A DNA stretch of 64,000 nt, taken from assembly GCA_914767715.1 (NCBI GenBank), contig OU612074.1, positions 20,942,062 to 21,006,061 on the forward strand, given 5' to 3'. The translations under genes and the position numbers were made by a program. Within the stretch, counting starts at the first letter, position 1. Each line of letters opens with the position of its first letter. The stretch comes from Membranipora membranacea (lineage: Eukaryota > Bryozoa > Gymnolaemata > Cheilostomatida > Membraniporidae). Shown in pieces: positions 1 to 13,000 of this stretch. The notes beneath the pieces were generated by a model that was given only the letters and a program-made list of their open reading frames with translations, did no database searches and was not told the DNA's origin.

Positions 1-684
1 GGTACAAGTTAGAAAGAGGCCATGACGGTCCAGGAAAGGTACAATCGTGGTACCAAAATCGGAAAAAAAAAGAGTCAAGACCTTACAACTTGGAGGCAAT
101 AAATTTAGGACATTCAAAGCAAAAGCCTGGTTGACCGGTATTTACTGGTTTGTATAAAATATTTTAAACATATGTATTTATATATATTTGGGTCAATATA
201 TATCTATAAATATCAGTATTGTCATTTGGCAACTTTTCTAAACATACTGGCACTGAATATTGCTGTTCAAAGTTCAAAAGTTTCTATAGGAATCAGGGGA
301 GTATTTCAATGAGAAAGAACGATGCTTTATTAAAATAAGTTATCAGTATCACGTTGCTCAAAATGATCACACACTTGGTCTTTCAATTCGTTCCCTGATC
401 GCTCACTCAGAATGTATACAGGTCCATCAATGACTGAGCAATTTGAAAGCGAAAGCCTAGCAGGTATCGCTCACACACCAAGCGAGCAAGCCATATTGTG
501 ATTTTGGCTGTTTCTAATTGAAAGACCCCCCCCAGGCTCATTAAGCAAATGGTGGTGAACTTTAAACATGATGGATTGTATATTCTCAGAAAGAGGAACA
601 TGAAAAACCAGTCAAGATTTGAGGCTGCAACTACAATAGTTTTTCAAAAATTTGTTACAAAATGTAGTTGAGAAGTTCACTTAC

Positions 685-757
685 CATTACCATCTTGAGC
701 AAGTACAGCCCTGACCCATATGACAAGTACAAAGTAGTTGAGTGAAGTCGTCGCCAT
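685..757 (-). CDS. First coding exon of a secreted or membrane protein (partial gene, runs off the left edge)
   Basis: The minus strand has an ATG at 757 followed by 24 codons reading MATTSLNYFVLVIWVRAVLA then QDGN, and then a strong GTAAGTG donor at 684-683 (phase 1). The peptide looks like a signal peptide: a short polar start, a hydrophobic core, and a small-residue A-V-L-A site before QDGN. I found no convincing second exon in the remaining 684 bases on this strand, so the rest of the gene is probably beyond the window. The family cannot be named from the signal peptide alone. Support is the combination of Met start, signal peptide and consensus donor; a chance match is possible. Confidence 0.5.
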
Positions 758-2680
758 TCTACAACACAAAGATTGCAGACTAGATACCTCAACAACAGCT
801 ATTGGCGCAGGAATTGCAATGTGAAACATCATAACTAATCAAGCACAAACCTGTCCAATATAAATGTAAGTTTTACTCCATAGATATAGAGTAGGCAAAA
901 CGACACACAATAGCTACAACAATACCTACATCTATGTAAAGTAAAGATTCATGTTCTTCAATATTTATTTGTAACACAGTCGAAAAGAAAATACAAGTAA
1001 GAGACTTTTCTTTGTGGCTAGATTGGTTCAAAAAGCATGGCAACTTGCAAAGCTTATATCAAACTTACCTTTCAAGAGCGATGTTTCTTGTCTTATTTCC
1101 ACCACTCCAATGGAGGAACGTTCTTTGCATCAATAAATAATCCAATATGAACAACCACAACATAAATTATCAATCACCATGACATCCTTATACCTGGGGA
1201 AACTCTTAACTTAAGGGAGTTAAGAGTTTCCCCAGGTGTAAGGATGTCATGGTGATTGATAATTTATGTTGTGGTCAGTAAAAACAAACTTTATACTAGA
1301 TTAATGAGATTAAAATCTAATGGGATTTAAGTTATCTCTAATTATTGCCGATGGAGGGGAAATTTTGAAGGCAATAAATTATTCTAAAATGGCTGTGGTC
1401 GTATTTATGGGACTTAGATTCTTGTTATTTGTAAAATTGCATACAGTCACAGGACATGGGATGAAAATGAATAATCGTTTTGAAGGTTAGACTGCAGGTA
1501 TATTATCCTCCTGGAAAGCATAAATACATTTATGAATTTTATATGAGACAATATAGGTAAAAAGTGGTATTATACCAACAACGTTATTTGTACCGAAATA
1601 CATTAAGGACTTGAATTCCATTTTCATAATTTTTGTTAAAGAAACAAGATTTTGTTTCAGCTGACTGAGACCTAACAGTGATTCTCTCATATTCTGTGCC
1701 GAGTTGTTTTCAGAAAGCACCAGCAGCACCCAGTAGGCAGTATAGACTTAGAGCAGATTCCATCTCAGGAAGTCAAACACTTTATTCGTTATTCATGCTG
1801 CCGGGGCCGGCCATGAGGAGGTTGTACTAGAGAAGGCCTCAAAACAGCGCTTGAGACATGGTTTCTAGCTGTGTGTTGTATCTACCAGCAACCTGGTCGC
1901 CCCAGCAGTATGTCACCAAACGGAGCAGGGTATTTAAGACTTAGTTTCAAAAACTCTACCCACCATCAGGATACCAATAGGGAGGTCTCATTTAGACAAA
2001 ACTTAATCATCACACCAGGTGAGATAAGTAATTAGCAGTTATCTGCTCCTCAACTAGGAGAGGACAATTCTGTCGTCCATAACAACCAAGTAATTATTGT
2101 GCCTAACAAGTCCAAAATAGGATGATAATGAGCATTTAAGGGATTGTAAGAAAAAATATGTTTTATTCTTATAATTCAACCAAATAAAGACTGCAGGTCA
2201 GGGTATATTCAAACTGCATCATTTAACATATAACACATAACATGGGTTATTCCTAATTGAGTATTTAAATAAAAACTCATTCTTGAATGCTTGAATGAAC
2301 TTATTGTTTCTTTTTTTTGATGTCACATCATGTAAAACATCTTTTCAAGATGATGTTGATGACAATAAAGTGATAAAAAAAGAAGAAATATTCCGGCTGG
2401 GAAAAATCAATCATGTCATATCCATTCGAACCAAGCTTCAGCATTAATTGTCAGGAGTGGCGTTTATTTCGGGTACTCATAGCTTTTATCTGCTTTATTA
2501 CCAATATCATAGAGAATCCAAGCTCATATATAAATAACACACTGCCATATGTTTTATTGCTGTCATAATCGTTGATAGTTCAAAGTTCAAATTCGAAGAA
2601 TCTGTGAAGTATTCTTGACTCATTTGCTCAGCGGGCTCTGACAAGTGACCAAGCAGGGGAATCTAAATTAATATTTTAAC
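758..2680. other. Intergenic region between two divergent genes
   Basis: The 1.9 kb between the minus-strand signal-peptide exon and the plus-strand temptin gene holds no exon I can support. Its open frames are short and AT-rich. Its one notable structure is the long palindrome at 1154-1275. Because the two genes point away from each other, promoters for both are expected here, but no clear core-promoter element stands out. Confidence 0.5.
1154..1275. repeat. Near-perfect 58-bp inverted repeat (hairpin)
   Basis: Bases 1154-1211 are the reverse complement of 1218-1275 with a single visible mismatch, leaving a loop of only 6 bases. As RNA this would form a 58-bp hairpin. It may be a recent fold-back insertion, a template-switch duplication, a small-RNA precursor, or an assembly artefact. 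Confidence 0.9.
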
Positions 2681-4852
2681 ATGGCGATTACAGCAGTGCG
2701 TAAGTTTAGGTAAGTGAACATTATGTGCTTTTTTGCCTTGCGAATAATTCATCACATAACGATGTAAGAGAGAGGGATAATGTGAAACTTACAATTGACT
2801 TCAAGTGTCAAAGCTTGAACCTGTTCTCCCAACTAAATCTCATTCTAAATAATTTTTGTTTGAGCACGAATCATTAAGAGTCCCCAAAACCATCACTCAA
2901 ACTGCAACAACTCTTTCAAGCTTATCATCAGTGTCATATTTGTCGGAGGAAAATTAGGCAACCCAAAGTCTGTTGTAGATCGATCGAGAGTGTTCGTTAA
3001 ACTGGCACAATATTGTATTGGTAACCTCCAGCGATGCCTCACATACATTATAACTATGAAACAGATTACTGCCAAATTATTTTCAAAGCTAACATGAAAT
3101 GGCTTCTTTTCCCAAAGCCTGCATATCTAATATCACAATGATGAAAACTGCTATTACAGCTGCAGTCTTCATCAAGTCTATATTGTTGCACCTAGTCAAA
3201 TTATATTTTGGACACATAGGCGGCAATAATTAATTATAACTTTATATTTCAGCTCAGCCAATCTGTTGGCCCTGTTTACACTAATCACATTATGTAACAG
3301 TCTCCAAACATTCCAACAGAAGATACCAAATGGTGACTCTGTCCCAAACACCTGCGCCACCAACGAGGGCGATAAATGGGGAGGAGTCGGCCATATAGCA
3401 ATAACCGGTGGTGGAGTAAGAAATGTTTTTGGACTCGCATTCAAAGCTGCCGACTTGGTAAGAAATCAAAAAATTTTTAAACATGTGTTAGAGGTCTGAT
3501 TGAGAAACGACTTGCTGTGATCCAATCATGATCAGCTGAGCTGATGACTATATTGTTATTATTTCTCTATTCCCACTATCATTCAATGATTGCTGTATTT
3601 TATATATAATGGGCTTTTTTTCATCGATCAAGGATTTAAATAGAAGAAAAAAATTAATTATTGATATTCAAAAACATAGAAAGAAACGAGAGAGCTTGTT
3701 GAGTGAAAAGAGGAAAACGTGTATAAAAAATAAAAAATATATAGTACTTTGCACTGTCAACTGTCTAGTCATTTTTTAAGTTATGGGTGATGGAGCATTT
3801 TGACCCTAGCACTGATCTTGTCTTAGACGTATTTTTGTTCCCAGATTGCAATTCGCCCTAATGACAAACTATATTGTTTTGCACCACAGATGTGGACAGC
3901 TGATTTCTGCGGACAGGACTCTGATGGTGATGGTATGTCAAACGGAGAAGAGCTCGGAGACCCTGATTGTGTGTGGACAGAGGCTGGTAAATAGATCTGA
4001 TTTTACTTGATATGTTACTTTTCTGAAATTCCGAACTTGATAACTTGGTACCCTTTTTTTGTTGTGGTCATCGTTGAAGAGAGATTGTTCAAAGAGAATG
4101 AAACACAAAACCTGAAATTTCCACTTGTTAATATAATTAATGCTAGCAACAGTTTTTTTTTTGTATTGTAAGTCTCTAAGTGATGTCAAAAATGGTAACG
4201 CTAAAACACCATATGAACGCCCACGTTTATTTTGTGTAAGTGCTGTTACACATTTGGAATAGAAGTTTTCTGGTGTATTTGGGATGATTCTGGACTCTGG
4301 GCTTCACATGAAATGGGTGGGCTGTTCATGTAATCCGATTTATGACTATTTATAAGATTACATGAACACACCACTTGTGTCATTCAAGTGTACCAATAAA
4401 ACCCAGTGCTAAGTGACCCAGAGAGGTGATATGTGTTCACTTCTCATCACAGTTATTACTCTGTAGTCGTAAACTGATACTGATAACAAACTCAAATTGG
4501 GTCTGTCATGTTGCATGTTGTGGGGCTCGACTGGACAAATTGTTCTTGGTTCTTGGCTGACCCTTTCTACTTATACCATAAAATTTCTTATTTCTATGAC
4601 TTTTGGATTTGTGTTCTTCTTTTCACAGGAGGAGCTTCACCAGCATCAGAGGCAAAAGGTCATCCAGCTATATGTGAGCCCGTCACGTCAGAGGATTGTA
4701 AAGCTAAGAATACATGGATAGCTTCGTGTGCCGCTGCCAACGTAACCGTGACAACCTCGGCTGTAACTCCCACTACTAGTGCAGCCAGTGGCCTCACAAT
4801 AGCTAGTGGAGTGATTACTACTATCCTAGTAACAGCTCAAACTCTGATATAA
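2681..4852 (+). CDS. Temptin-like secreted protein, probably lipid-anchored (4 exons)
   Basis: Exons are 2681-2709, 3253-3457, 3890-3986 and 4629-4852, joined in phases 2, 0 and 1, giving 184 residues. Residues 1-34 form a signal peptide split by intron 1. Then come IPNGDSVPNTC, WGGVGH, GGGVRNVFGLAFKAA, the acidic loop DSDGDGMSNGEELGDPDCVW and KGHPAICEP. These are the landmarks of temptin, the water-borne pheromone component of the sea hare Aplysia. The ORF 3266-3499 has no ATG; the true start lies upstream at 2681, where the donor leaves the two bases that restore frame. The last ~60 residues are Thr/Ser/Ala-rich and end in a hydrophobic stretch (GLTIASGVITTILVTAQTLI), like a GPI-attachment signal. 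That would make this a surface-tethered form, which is inference. Six cysteines lie in the mature part. Confidence 0.88.
4337..4371. repeat. Short inverted repeat in temptin intron 3
   Basis: TGTTCATGTAATC and its reverse complement GATTACATGAACA face each other across about 20 bases. Flanking sequence shows weaker inverted similarity (ACTCTGGG on the left, CCCAGAG on the right), so this may be the core of a decayed MITE of roughly 150-200 bp. Confidence 0.5.
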
Positions 4853-5062
4853 TTTTTTTGCTCTGAAGTGCCGTATCTATATTGTGTTAGATCTTAGGCT
4901 TGAATTACAGGTATGGCAGGCAGTACAAAGTACAGTATAAAATATGAGTCAAAATCTGTACACGTGAATTACCCTATAATTATGCTCATGATTTGATCCT
5001 CACCGTTCCCCCCATCATATTTTTTTACATTTCTGCAGATAGTTGTTTTTATTCGAGGCATC

Positions 5063-5068
5063 AATAAA
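5063..5068 (+). promoter_or_regulatory. Poly(A) signal AATAAA for the temptin gene
   Basis: A canonical AATAAA lies about 210 bases after the temptin stop codon, in the expected 3' UTR position. Assignment is by position and motif only. Confidence 0.5.
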
Positions 5069-5084
5069 ATCAAAACACATTGAT

Positions 5085-6555
5085 CAAACTACATTTCCTA
5101 ATATTTAACTTCCTTATAGATTCTGTATATGACACAGCATCAAATTAATCATGGATGTAATTGCTTTGAATTTGAAGTGACAACTCCAATATTAGTGTAG
5201 TCTAAGTGCTCAGACCGCTCAAATGCCAGTTAGTGGCATTGCATTACCATCAGAAACACTCAATTTTGGTGGAATTGGGTGGTTGATAATGCTATGTCAC
5301 TAAATTGCGTTTGAGCTGTCTGAGCAGTTAGACTAATGTTAGTGGTAAGATTCGCATCTAGTTTGGAAACACCTTGATTATAAACTGTTGAAGACTGAAT
5401 AAAAGTTCTAATGTGAAGCCAAAATGTCAAATAGCTATCAGGACATAATCTAGAGAAAAGTTTGGAAAATGTGTAAATGGAAGCTATACCAGATTGTTTG
5501 GAAATATATGGTGACACTAAATTATTGGGTATCATCTTTCTATTTATATTAATCAATAACATTCTTACAACCTCTATAGAAAAACGTCATTAGGTCTTTT
5601 CAGTGGATTCGAAGTGCCCTAGTTTTGGCATTCTTTTGTCAACCTCTCATGTATTGCTTTGGGCAGGGCGGAAATGGAAAGACACTACAAGTAAAGGATA
5701 GGTACTTAACCTACGTGTGCACACACTATCATCGCATCACCAATAATTGGCCCGGAGAAGAGTTGCTATCCTTGATTGATCAACTTTTGTATACTACCCA
5801 GTGAGGCAACTCCAAATATTATTGTAGGGAGCAACATACTATGGTCATGAGAAGCAACTCCAAACCCCATTTTCTAATATTTGACCAATGAACTAAAGGT
5901 TTAGTTCATTGATTTGACTTCAATATAGATTCTGCATATGCACAGCATCAAATTAATATTTATTGTAATCACTTCAAATTTAAAGTGACAACTCCAATAT
6001 TGGTGCAAAATGTGCATTTAATATGGAAAAAATCTTCATATGCCACATTTTGATTGTAAACTGTTGATGACTGAAAAAAAGGATTCTCATCGTGTAAAGC
6101 CAAAATCTGGTGCTGTAATATTATTTTGAATGTTAGATTGCCAATGATAATCTAGAGAACTGTTCGGAACATGCGTAAATAAAATTTATACCAGTTTTAT
6201 GGAAAAAGTTGACATTGAATTGAATTGATTAGGTGTATCATCTATAAAGAAAAGTCATTAGGTCTTTGCAGTAAATTGGAAGTGCCCTAGTTAGCTCAAA
6301 CTTTGCTACGGTGTTGGTAGTGGCATTTGGTTGTCAACCATCCATGTATTGTTTTTGGTAGGGTAAAAATAGAAAGACATTGCCAGTAATCTGGCAGAAG
6401 TTAGGTACTTAATCTACATGTGCACAAATTATCAGTTCATCAGGCCTGGAGATGCTTGCTCCTCTGGATTGATTTGATTTGGTTTGAATGGCAAGACGAG
6501 GCAACTCCAATAATTAACCTACTACGTAGGATCATGAGGAAAAACTCCAAAGAAG
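5085..6555. repeat. Diverged tandem duplication, two copies of roughly 0.7-0.8 kb
   Basis: The segment from about 5085 to 5865 is repeated from about 5866 to 6555 in the same order and orientation. Shared landmarks include ACAGCATCAAATTAAT, AGTGACAACTCCAATATT, GAAGTGCCCTAG, GGTACTTAA and GAGGCAACTCCAA. Many substitutions and indels separate the copies. Copy 1 carries an inserted MITE (5198-5335) that copy 2 lacks. No coding potential is seen in either copy. Confidence 0.8.
5198..5335. mobile_element. MITE-like element with ~40-bp terminal inverted repeats
   Basis: The 138-bp segment begins TAGTCTAA and ends TTAGACTA. The outer ~42 bases on each side are inverted copies of each other with a few mismatches (shared core GCTCAGAC, GCTCAAA). 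The second copy of the surrounding tandem duplication lacks this segment at the same place, which supports its being an insertion. Confidence 0.75.
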
Positions 6556-6602
6556 GGAAACGTATCTGACAATCGTGATGTGCGCGTTTTCATTATACTA
6601 TT

Positions 6603-6608
6603 TTTATT
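6603..6608 (-). promoter_or_regulatory. Possible poly(A) signal for allantoinase
   Basis: TTTATT on the plus strand reads AATAAA on the minus strand about 400 bases past the allantoinase stop. Such hexamers are common in AT-rich DNA, so the assignment is weak. Confidence 0.25.
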
Positions 6609-7009
6609 TCATTACAATTGCTTGTGTAACGCTGAAAACTAGACACAGCCCACAATTTTCAAATACAATGTAGGTGAAAATGGTTAAATTACTGGCACAT
6701 TCAAGATATTAAATGGTTAAGTATGGAATACGAAAACTACAGGAGAGACCTGAGGAATGCAAACTAAAGCTAAGCTAAGTTAATGAACAGGTGGTAGGTC
6801 TATGTAATTCAGTCACAGATTACAAAACCGAACACACAACAAAATCACAGAAATTGAGGAAGAAAACATCAAATAAAGTAAATTAATAATTAGACAAAGC
6901 TGCTAATATTAGAAAACGGAAGTTAAAATACCATGATCAACCCAGTCAAGGTGTATATCTCTGAATCGATCATAGCTCCAATTGACTTTTAACTCATCAT
7001 AACGACACA

Positions 7010-10000
7010 TCACAGCAGCATAAGTCCGTTCATTTCACCAGTAAATCCACCGCCGCTCCTCTGATAGGCAATTTTACCTCCTACTATAGTTGTCTCCACT
7101 CTGCCTTGTAGCTCCATGCCCATATATGGTGTTAGAGGATTCTTATGGTATAAACTGTCTGGTGTCACCTACAAACAAGGGAGGCGATGACAAAGTTTTA
7201 AACTACAAAATAATTAACTGGACAATTTGAAACTTTGTTGGGAGTTTGGTTTCTATTACGTGGTGAGACTGTATCACCTTTATTATGTAGTGTTCGTTGC
7301 TCAGATTGAGGTAAAACACCCAGAGACATAGTATATAATTATACTGAACATAGACTGGTCATAGTGCCAAATGGGTGGTTGGTGCTATACAGAAAATGTG
7401 AAGAGTTGTCCTTTCCATGTAACGTCAAATAGTGACGCTGCCCAAAGACTCACAGGTCTGGGTCAGAAAAATCCATCTATGCCAAGATAACAAGAGTCAT
7501 AATACTGAGAGTTTGAGGTGAATCCGTATGAGAGTACATTGATCTAAATGACTTTGGCAAAATCATCTGAGCCGTCATCCATATAAATGGGTCATCATTA
7601 ATATTTGAGTGACATTATTGTGAGTAAGTATCACCGCCTCACCTTAAAAGATGTATCAGGATCCCATATAACAAGATCACCTCTCATTGCTGGAGCTAAG
7701 TTACCGACCCTCCTCTCCAGGCCGACATGTTTAGCTGTATTAGCTGACATTAAGTGTGATAGCTCTGATATTGTAAGGCCACGCTGTTGACAGCTCGTCC
7801 AGAATAGGGATAGACCTGCATTGGGCCAGAAAGAAAACAGAAATTATAAACCTGACATCGGTGACAAATATTTGAATGTTTAAATGATTGAAGTTAAATA
7901 AACTATGTCAGGTTAGCCTTGTCATATTGTTTTTTTGCAGCAAAAAGAAAAAAAACTGGCTGCAGATCATGTCAGTTGGCCGAGTCAAAACTTGTATTTC
8001 ACTCTAGCATGTCAGCCAAAAACCCAGGCCTATTCTCATGAGATATTGATCTGAGGAATTAGACAGACACAGTTTCTGAGGCAGAGAATCTTGTAGAATA
8101 TTTATGATGACTTGTTATGATGACAGAATCGAAAACATATGGCATGGGTAAATGTAGGGTCGTTAGAGGAAGCCAACAGCCAATCAAATCAGAACCAAGC
8201 CATTGCCTAGGAGGATAGAGGATGAAAATGACTACCGATCACTATAGAACTAAGTGTTTTATGGTTATGAGGCGGGTTGTTGCCGGAGCTGTCACCTCAG
8301 AATTGATGAAGGGCAGACAAAAGGCTATTGGAGATACAAAATGTTGCATAGAAGTGGTTCAAACGGGGGCAACAGGCTACCCAAATTCATTGCTTCAGAT
8401 TGATCTACGAATGTGACATAAACACCCAACCTTAAGGTATGTAAGATCAACATTGATTTAATTTGCTTGTATTTTGAGTAGCCACTGTCCATGGCCAAAG
8501 GGGGGGGGGGCTCAAGTGGAAACAGCATCACTGCATGCAAACCTGGTGAATCTGGATCACATAGGTCATATGCACTAACTTACCGAGCTGCAGACCCGCT
8601 ATGCCTCCCCAGGCCTTCATGAAGTCACCAGAGTCTGGAAGCTTGAGCCCTGCTGTACATGGTGAGTGATCTGACACAATCATCGATATCGTTCTGTCCT
8701 TAACAGCAGTCCATAACTCCTCCTAAAGAGATTGGAAAGAGAAGAAAGTTAAGTCATGCCTCAGAGATAATATACACATAGACATATTTACAGCTTCGTG
8801 TGGAATCAATTTCACCTTTCATGTGTATCATTGGCTCATCGTCAACTGGCTTGGTTCAACTTGTCTTTTATTGGCTCATTGCATCTTGACTTGATTGCCT
8901 GTAGTTTCTAATTGGCTAGTATAATAATAACTGACCTGATTTTTCTTGTCTCTGATTGGTGGACAGCACTTGTACTCAGTTTTACCATCAGGTACAGACT
9001 CAGAGTCGAGTGTGAGGTAGTGATGACATGTCTCTATAGTTAGAGGTGCTCCCGCTGCCTGAGCCTCTCTGATCATCGGCAGCGCTGTGGCAGCAGACAA
9101 GTGAACTATATGTGACCTCACTCTGAAAAACAGTAAGTGTCCAAGCTATAATATCACACAGCAAAATGGACATTGCCACATGAATGTTGTGTGGCGTTCC
9201 ACAGGGAATAAAAAGTCTTTATCATACACGTCTTCCAAATCATGAAGCTATCTTCATTTATGATAAAGTGCCAACCTAACAGATTTAGTCAGATCTTTCT
9301 CGACAGGCAGAGTTCAGATACAGGAAAACTGGTGTGTTGACTTGAGAGGTGGTGGTATGACAGAAATCCCAGAAATATATTATAGGTAAGCAGTAGAGAA
9401 CTTATATTCAATTTCCTAGACATTGCAACTCTTCAACTTGCAACTCTATAAAATAACCACATAATAAAACAATCAACATTTTCATCAAATTTACTCTTGA
9501 ATAGATCAATGTGTTCAATAGTCACCTTGAGCCAAGCACAAAAGGTCTCATGCTGAGTGATTATATTAACAATCACCGCTGTGCAGTTTCTGTCATGTGG
9601 TTTCTCATTTCATAGAATATACTTGGATTGAGATTGACCAATTCCCCTGTATTCAGAGTTGCTCCCCCTTGGGTAGAAAAGGGCGATAAAAACTTGGCAA
9701 ATTGGATCTTACCTCATCTAGCAAGTTAGCCTGTATTGATAAGTTTTGTTGGGGGAGGGGGGAGACAAACGCCATTACCCCTTCCCTACTGAACTAAGCT
9801 TGTCAAAACAGGCTACTAGCATGGTAAACATATCACTAGAATAACACACTTACTTGTACTGTTTACAGAGCTTGATCACGATTTTGATGGCCTCCACCTC
9901 CATGATTTCAGGTCTTGACTGTAGAAATTTATCATATTTATCATCTGAAATGGAGTCTGGTTGATCAGGGATCGGACAGTCAAGTTCTGCATGGAACTGC

Positions 10001-13000
10001 AAGATAAACCAAATAATAGTAGATGCCTCTTTTGACTTTTACATCTTTCATTTTGCACAGGGTGTAAAAAAGGGGATTTGGATCTCAATCCATCAAACAG
10101 CTCCCATTTGTCACAGTTTTTCAGGCGGGAAGAGTCGCCGTAGCTAGATATTTTGGATACAATTTTACTGTCATCATTTGGTGATGACAGATTAAATCAG
10201 GTATCTTCAGGATCTGACCCTACTTCTCGACTCAAACTTCCAAATTGATTTCAATAGGGGTGCAAAATATGGGAAGTGCTCAACATTCCTAGCCGATGAC
10301 GTCATAGCTACCTATCTCCCAAACATTTGTTGTGTTCTCTGAGTCTTGTCACGCGTCTGCTTATAACGTTTTGTTTGGGCTAGTGTTCTCCAGCATGACC
10401 AATTACCATCAGTCTTATGTTCCTCTTAAAGTCACGAGAAATGAGGCTTAAATCACGAACTAGCATGATCCTGCAGATAGGGAGACTTGTAAAAGATGTG
10501 ACAAGTCTTTTCAGGGAGTTTCTAAGAAAATAGATTCTACTGAAGTTCTATGTATGTAACATCAATGACCTAAAATCCAAAAACTACAATAGTAATGTTA
10601 CCAAACCATCTCCTCCTAGCCTTGGCAAGCAGCCAACTGGTGTTCGGTTTTTGCAAAAAAATCTACAAAATATCACTTGGACGGTGACAAGGCTAATCTG
10701 CTCAACCCATGAAAGCAATTATAGCGACACCAAAACTGTAAAATGTCTAACAGAAATATCAATATGATGGAGTCAATACAATGGCTGACCCAGGAGTGAC
10801 CCCACAAGAAATGTACAGATGTTCCTAAATATAAAGATGTAGCAATAAACAAAACTTGAACTAGATTTATCTGTAAGTAAGATATGTCTTCCAAACCTCA
10901 GCATTGTTATCAAAGTATGATATTATGAAGCACAAACTTTGAGTATAAAAAATTGATAATTGTTCTAGGCTCTTTTGATTTATCCCGATATAAAGACGTC
11001 TCCTCTTTGAATAGGATATACATACAGTTGAAAAAGCAAATCACCTGCAACAACCACATAGACTACTCTGTGAAAATGGCGATCTAGAAACCGCATTTTT
11101 TTGTTAAAGATGAATGCACTAATACCAGAACTGGGAGTTGTTTCACAACAATATTTACTGTGCCATTTCTTGCGATGCTTAGATAACCTGTGCTAAAAAT
11201 ATACCCTTCATCCAGAGGCAGTAGCTCTTCCGCCTCCCCCCAACACTCCCCTCAATATTCAAAAGTGAACCTTACTACATACCAGGAACACAGAGTCGGT
11301 ACCCTGGAGCTGCTCGTAAGCCTCGTGTAGGTCAGGCTCCGTACAGTGAGGGAACTCATCTATACCACTGTGTATGAGAAAACACTTAAACCCTCTAACT
11401 CCTTCTCCTATCATCGGCCGTATCTCTGCCTACAATGCCGCATATAATATAATATAATACAATATATAACATTTAATTTAACATAACATATAACAATACA
11501 GGTCTGAGAATGTCAGCTGGCCTTAGCTTCAAGAGTATATAAGCTTAACAATCAGAGCGGACAGCGGGGGGGGGGGGGGTGGGGAGGGGGGAAGGGAGAA
11601 GGATACGCTCTTCCCCAAATACAAACTTAGTTATCCGATCATTACTATCCACCCGGGATGGTAAAGGCAATAAACTAATTACGCAAATAGTGACCCAGTT
11701 TTGACATTTACAAGAGGGTAATAAATTATGGGATAAGGTTGATCTGTACCCACTCGAATGTGTACTACTTTGTGATAACATTTAATTTTCTTATGATCAT
11801 TTGGACAGGACATTACTTGCAATCTACACTCCATGCCGCTCAAGCCCTCACAAGCCAATTAAGACTTACCTTTCTGTGTTATAGCCTGAGAAATAACTTA
11901 ACTTAGGGAAGAAATCATCAGCAATTTCAGTTAAATACTGATACTGATGAGGAGTTTTAGTTCTTTGTATTGCGGTATTTTTAACAAAAGGAACACCAGA
12001 GGGATATTATGTGATACTTCTCGTTAAATAAGAAATGCCATATGTAACAACGACAAAGAGCATATAGTGCGCTTCTAGATATTAGTGCAGGAATAATCTA
12101 CTAACACTGCTACAGCACTAGCACAAAGAGTGAAAGGGTCGGAGGAGTAATAATATATGTAATTATATTACTTACTGCATTGCCAGGTACAATTCCTCCC
12201 CAGAATGCAATGTTGACCCGATTATTAGCCTTAGCGTGGGGTAGCTTGATCTGTAGCGCTTCTACTGTTGTAGTCACAGGGCTGCAGTTACTAAAAACAA
12301 ACAACAATAAAATTTTTTTAGACATCAGCATTTCTTTAGGGCTAGCAATCAATGGTTGATCAGGAATTTCATGAGGTTAAGGCTTGCCATATCTTAGCAA
12401 CCCGCAAAACAAAACATCGGCCACTTGAATAAGGCATGAGTGTGTAAGTGCATATCATAGGTGTGCAGAACTGGCACTTTACATCTAACAAGTATGCATG
12501 ATGTAAGGTTAAAAAACCCTTTTGGGTGATAACAGAAAGTCTATAAGGCCAAGTTGATGCAAACAACAAAATGAAATTTTGGCATCTTCGAATCTGTAGA
12601 ATGGATGTTGTAGTAAGATAATGAGTTGTGTTGTCAGTAATATCAAGCCAAGAACTAGTACACATTAATCTTTGTTAGCATTTAGATTGCAGACTCATGA
12701 TAGCAATGTGGTTAATTTTTTGCAGAGGATATCTGCTAAATGATGAGTTCCAAGAACTGGATAAGACTGAAATATTGGCGATTGAGCATTGTAAAACAAG
12801 TAATTATATAGACATAATTGAGGCTATTTTGTTGTCCGCTTACAGAGGCATATCCACGATGGTAGTTATCCCACCTGCTGCCGCTGCTCTCGTGGCCGTC
12901 TCATATCCCTCCCACTCTGTACGACCCGGCTCGTTAATGTGTACATGTGCATCTACTATACCCGGCATCACCACCAGACGTCCGGCATCAACTATCTCCT

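Noticed and set aside
11567-11601. G-tracts as regulatory G-quadruplex sites
   Set aside because: The tracts sit in introns, MITE arms and repeat units with no conserved position relative to promoters; slippage explains them.
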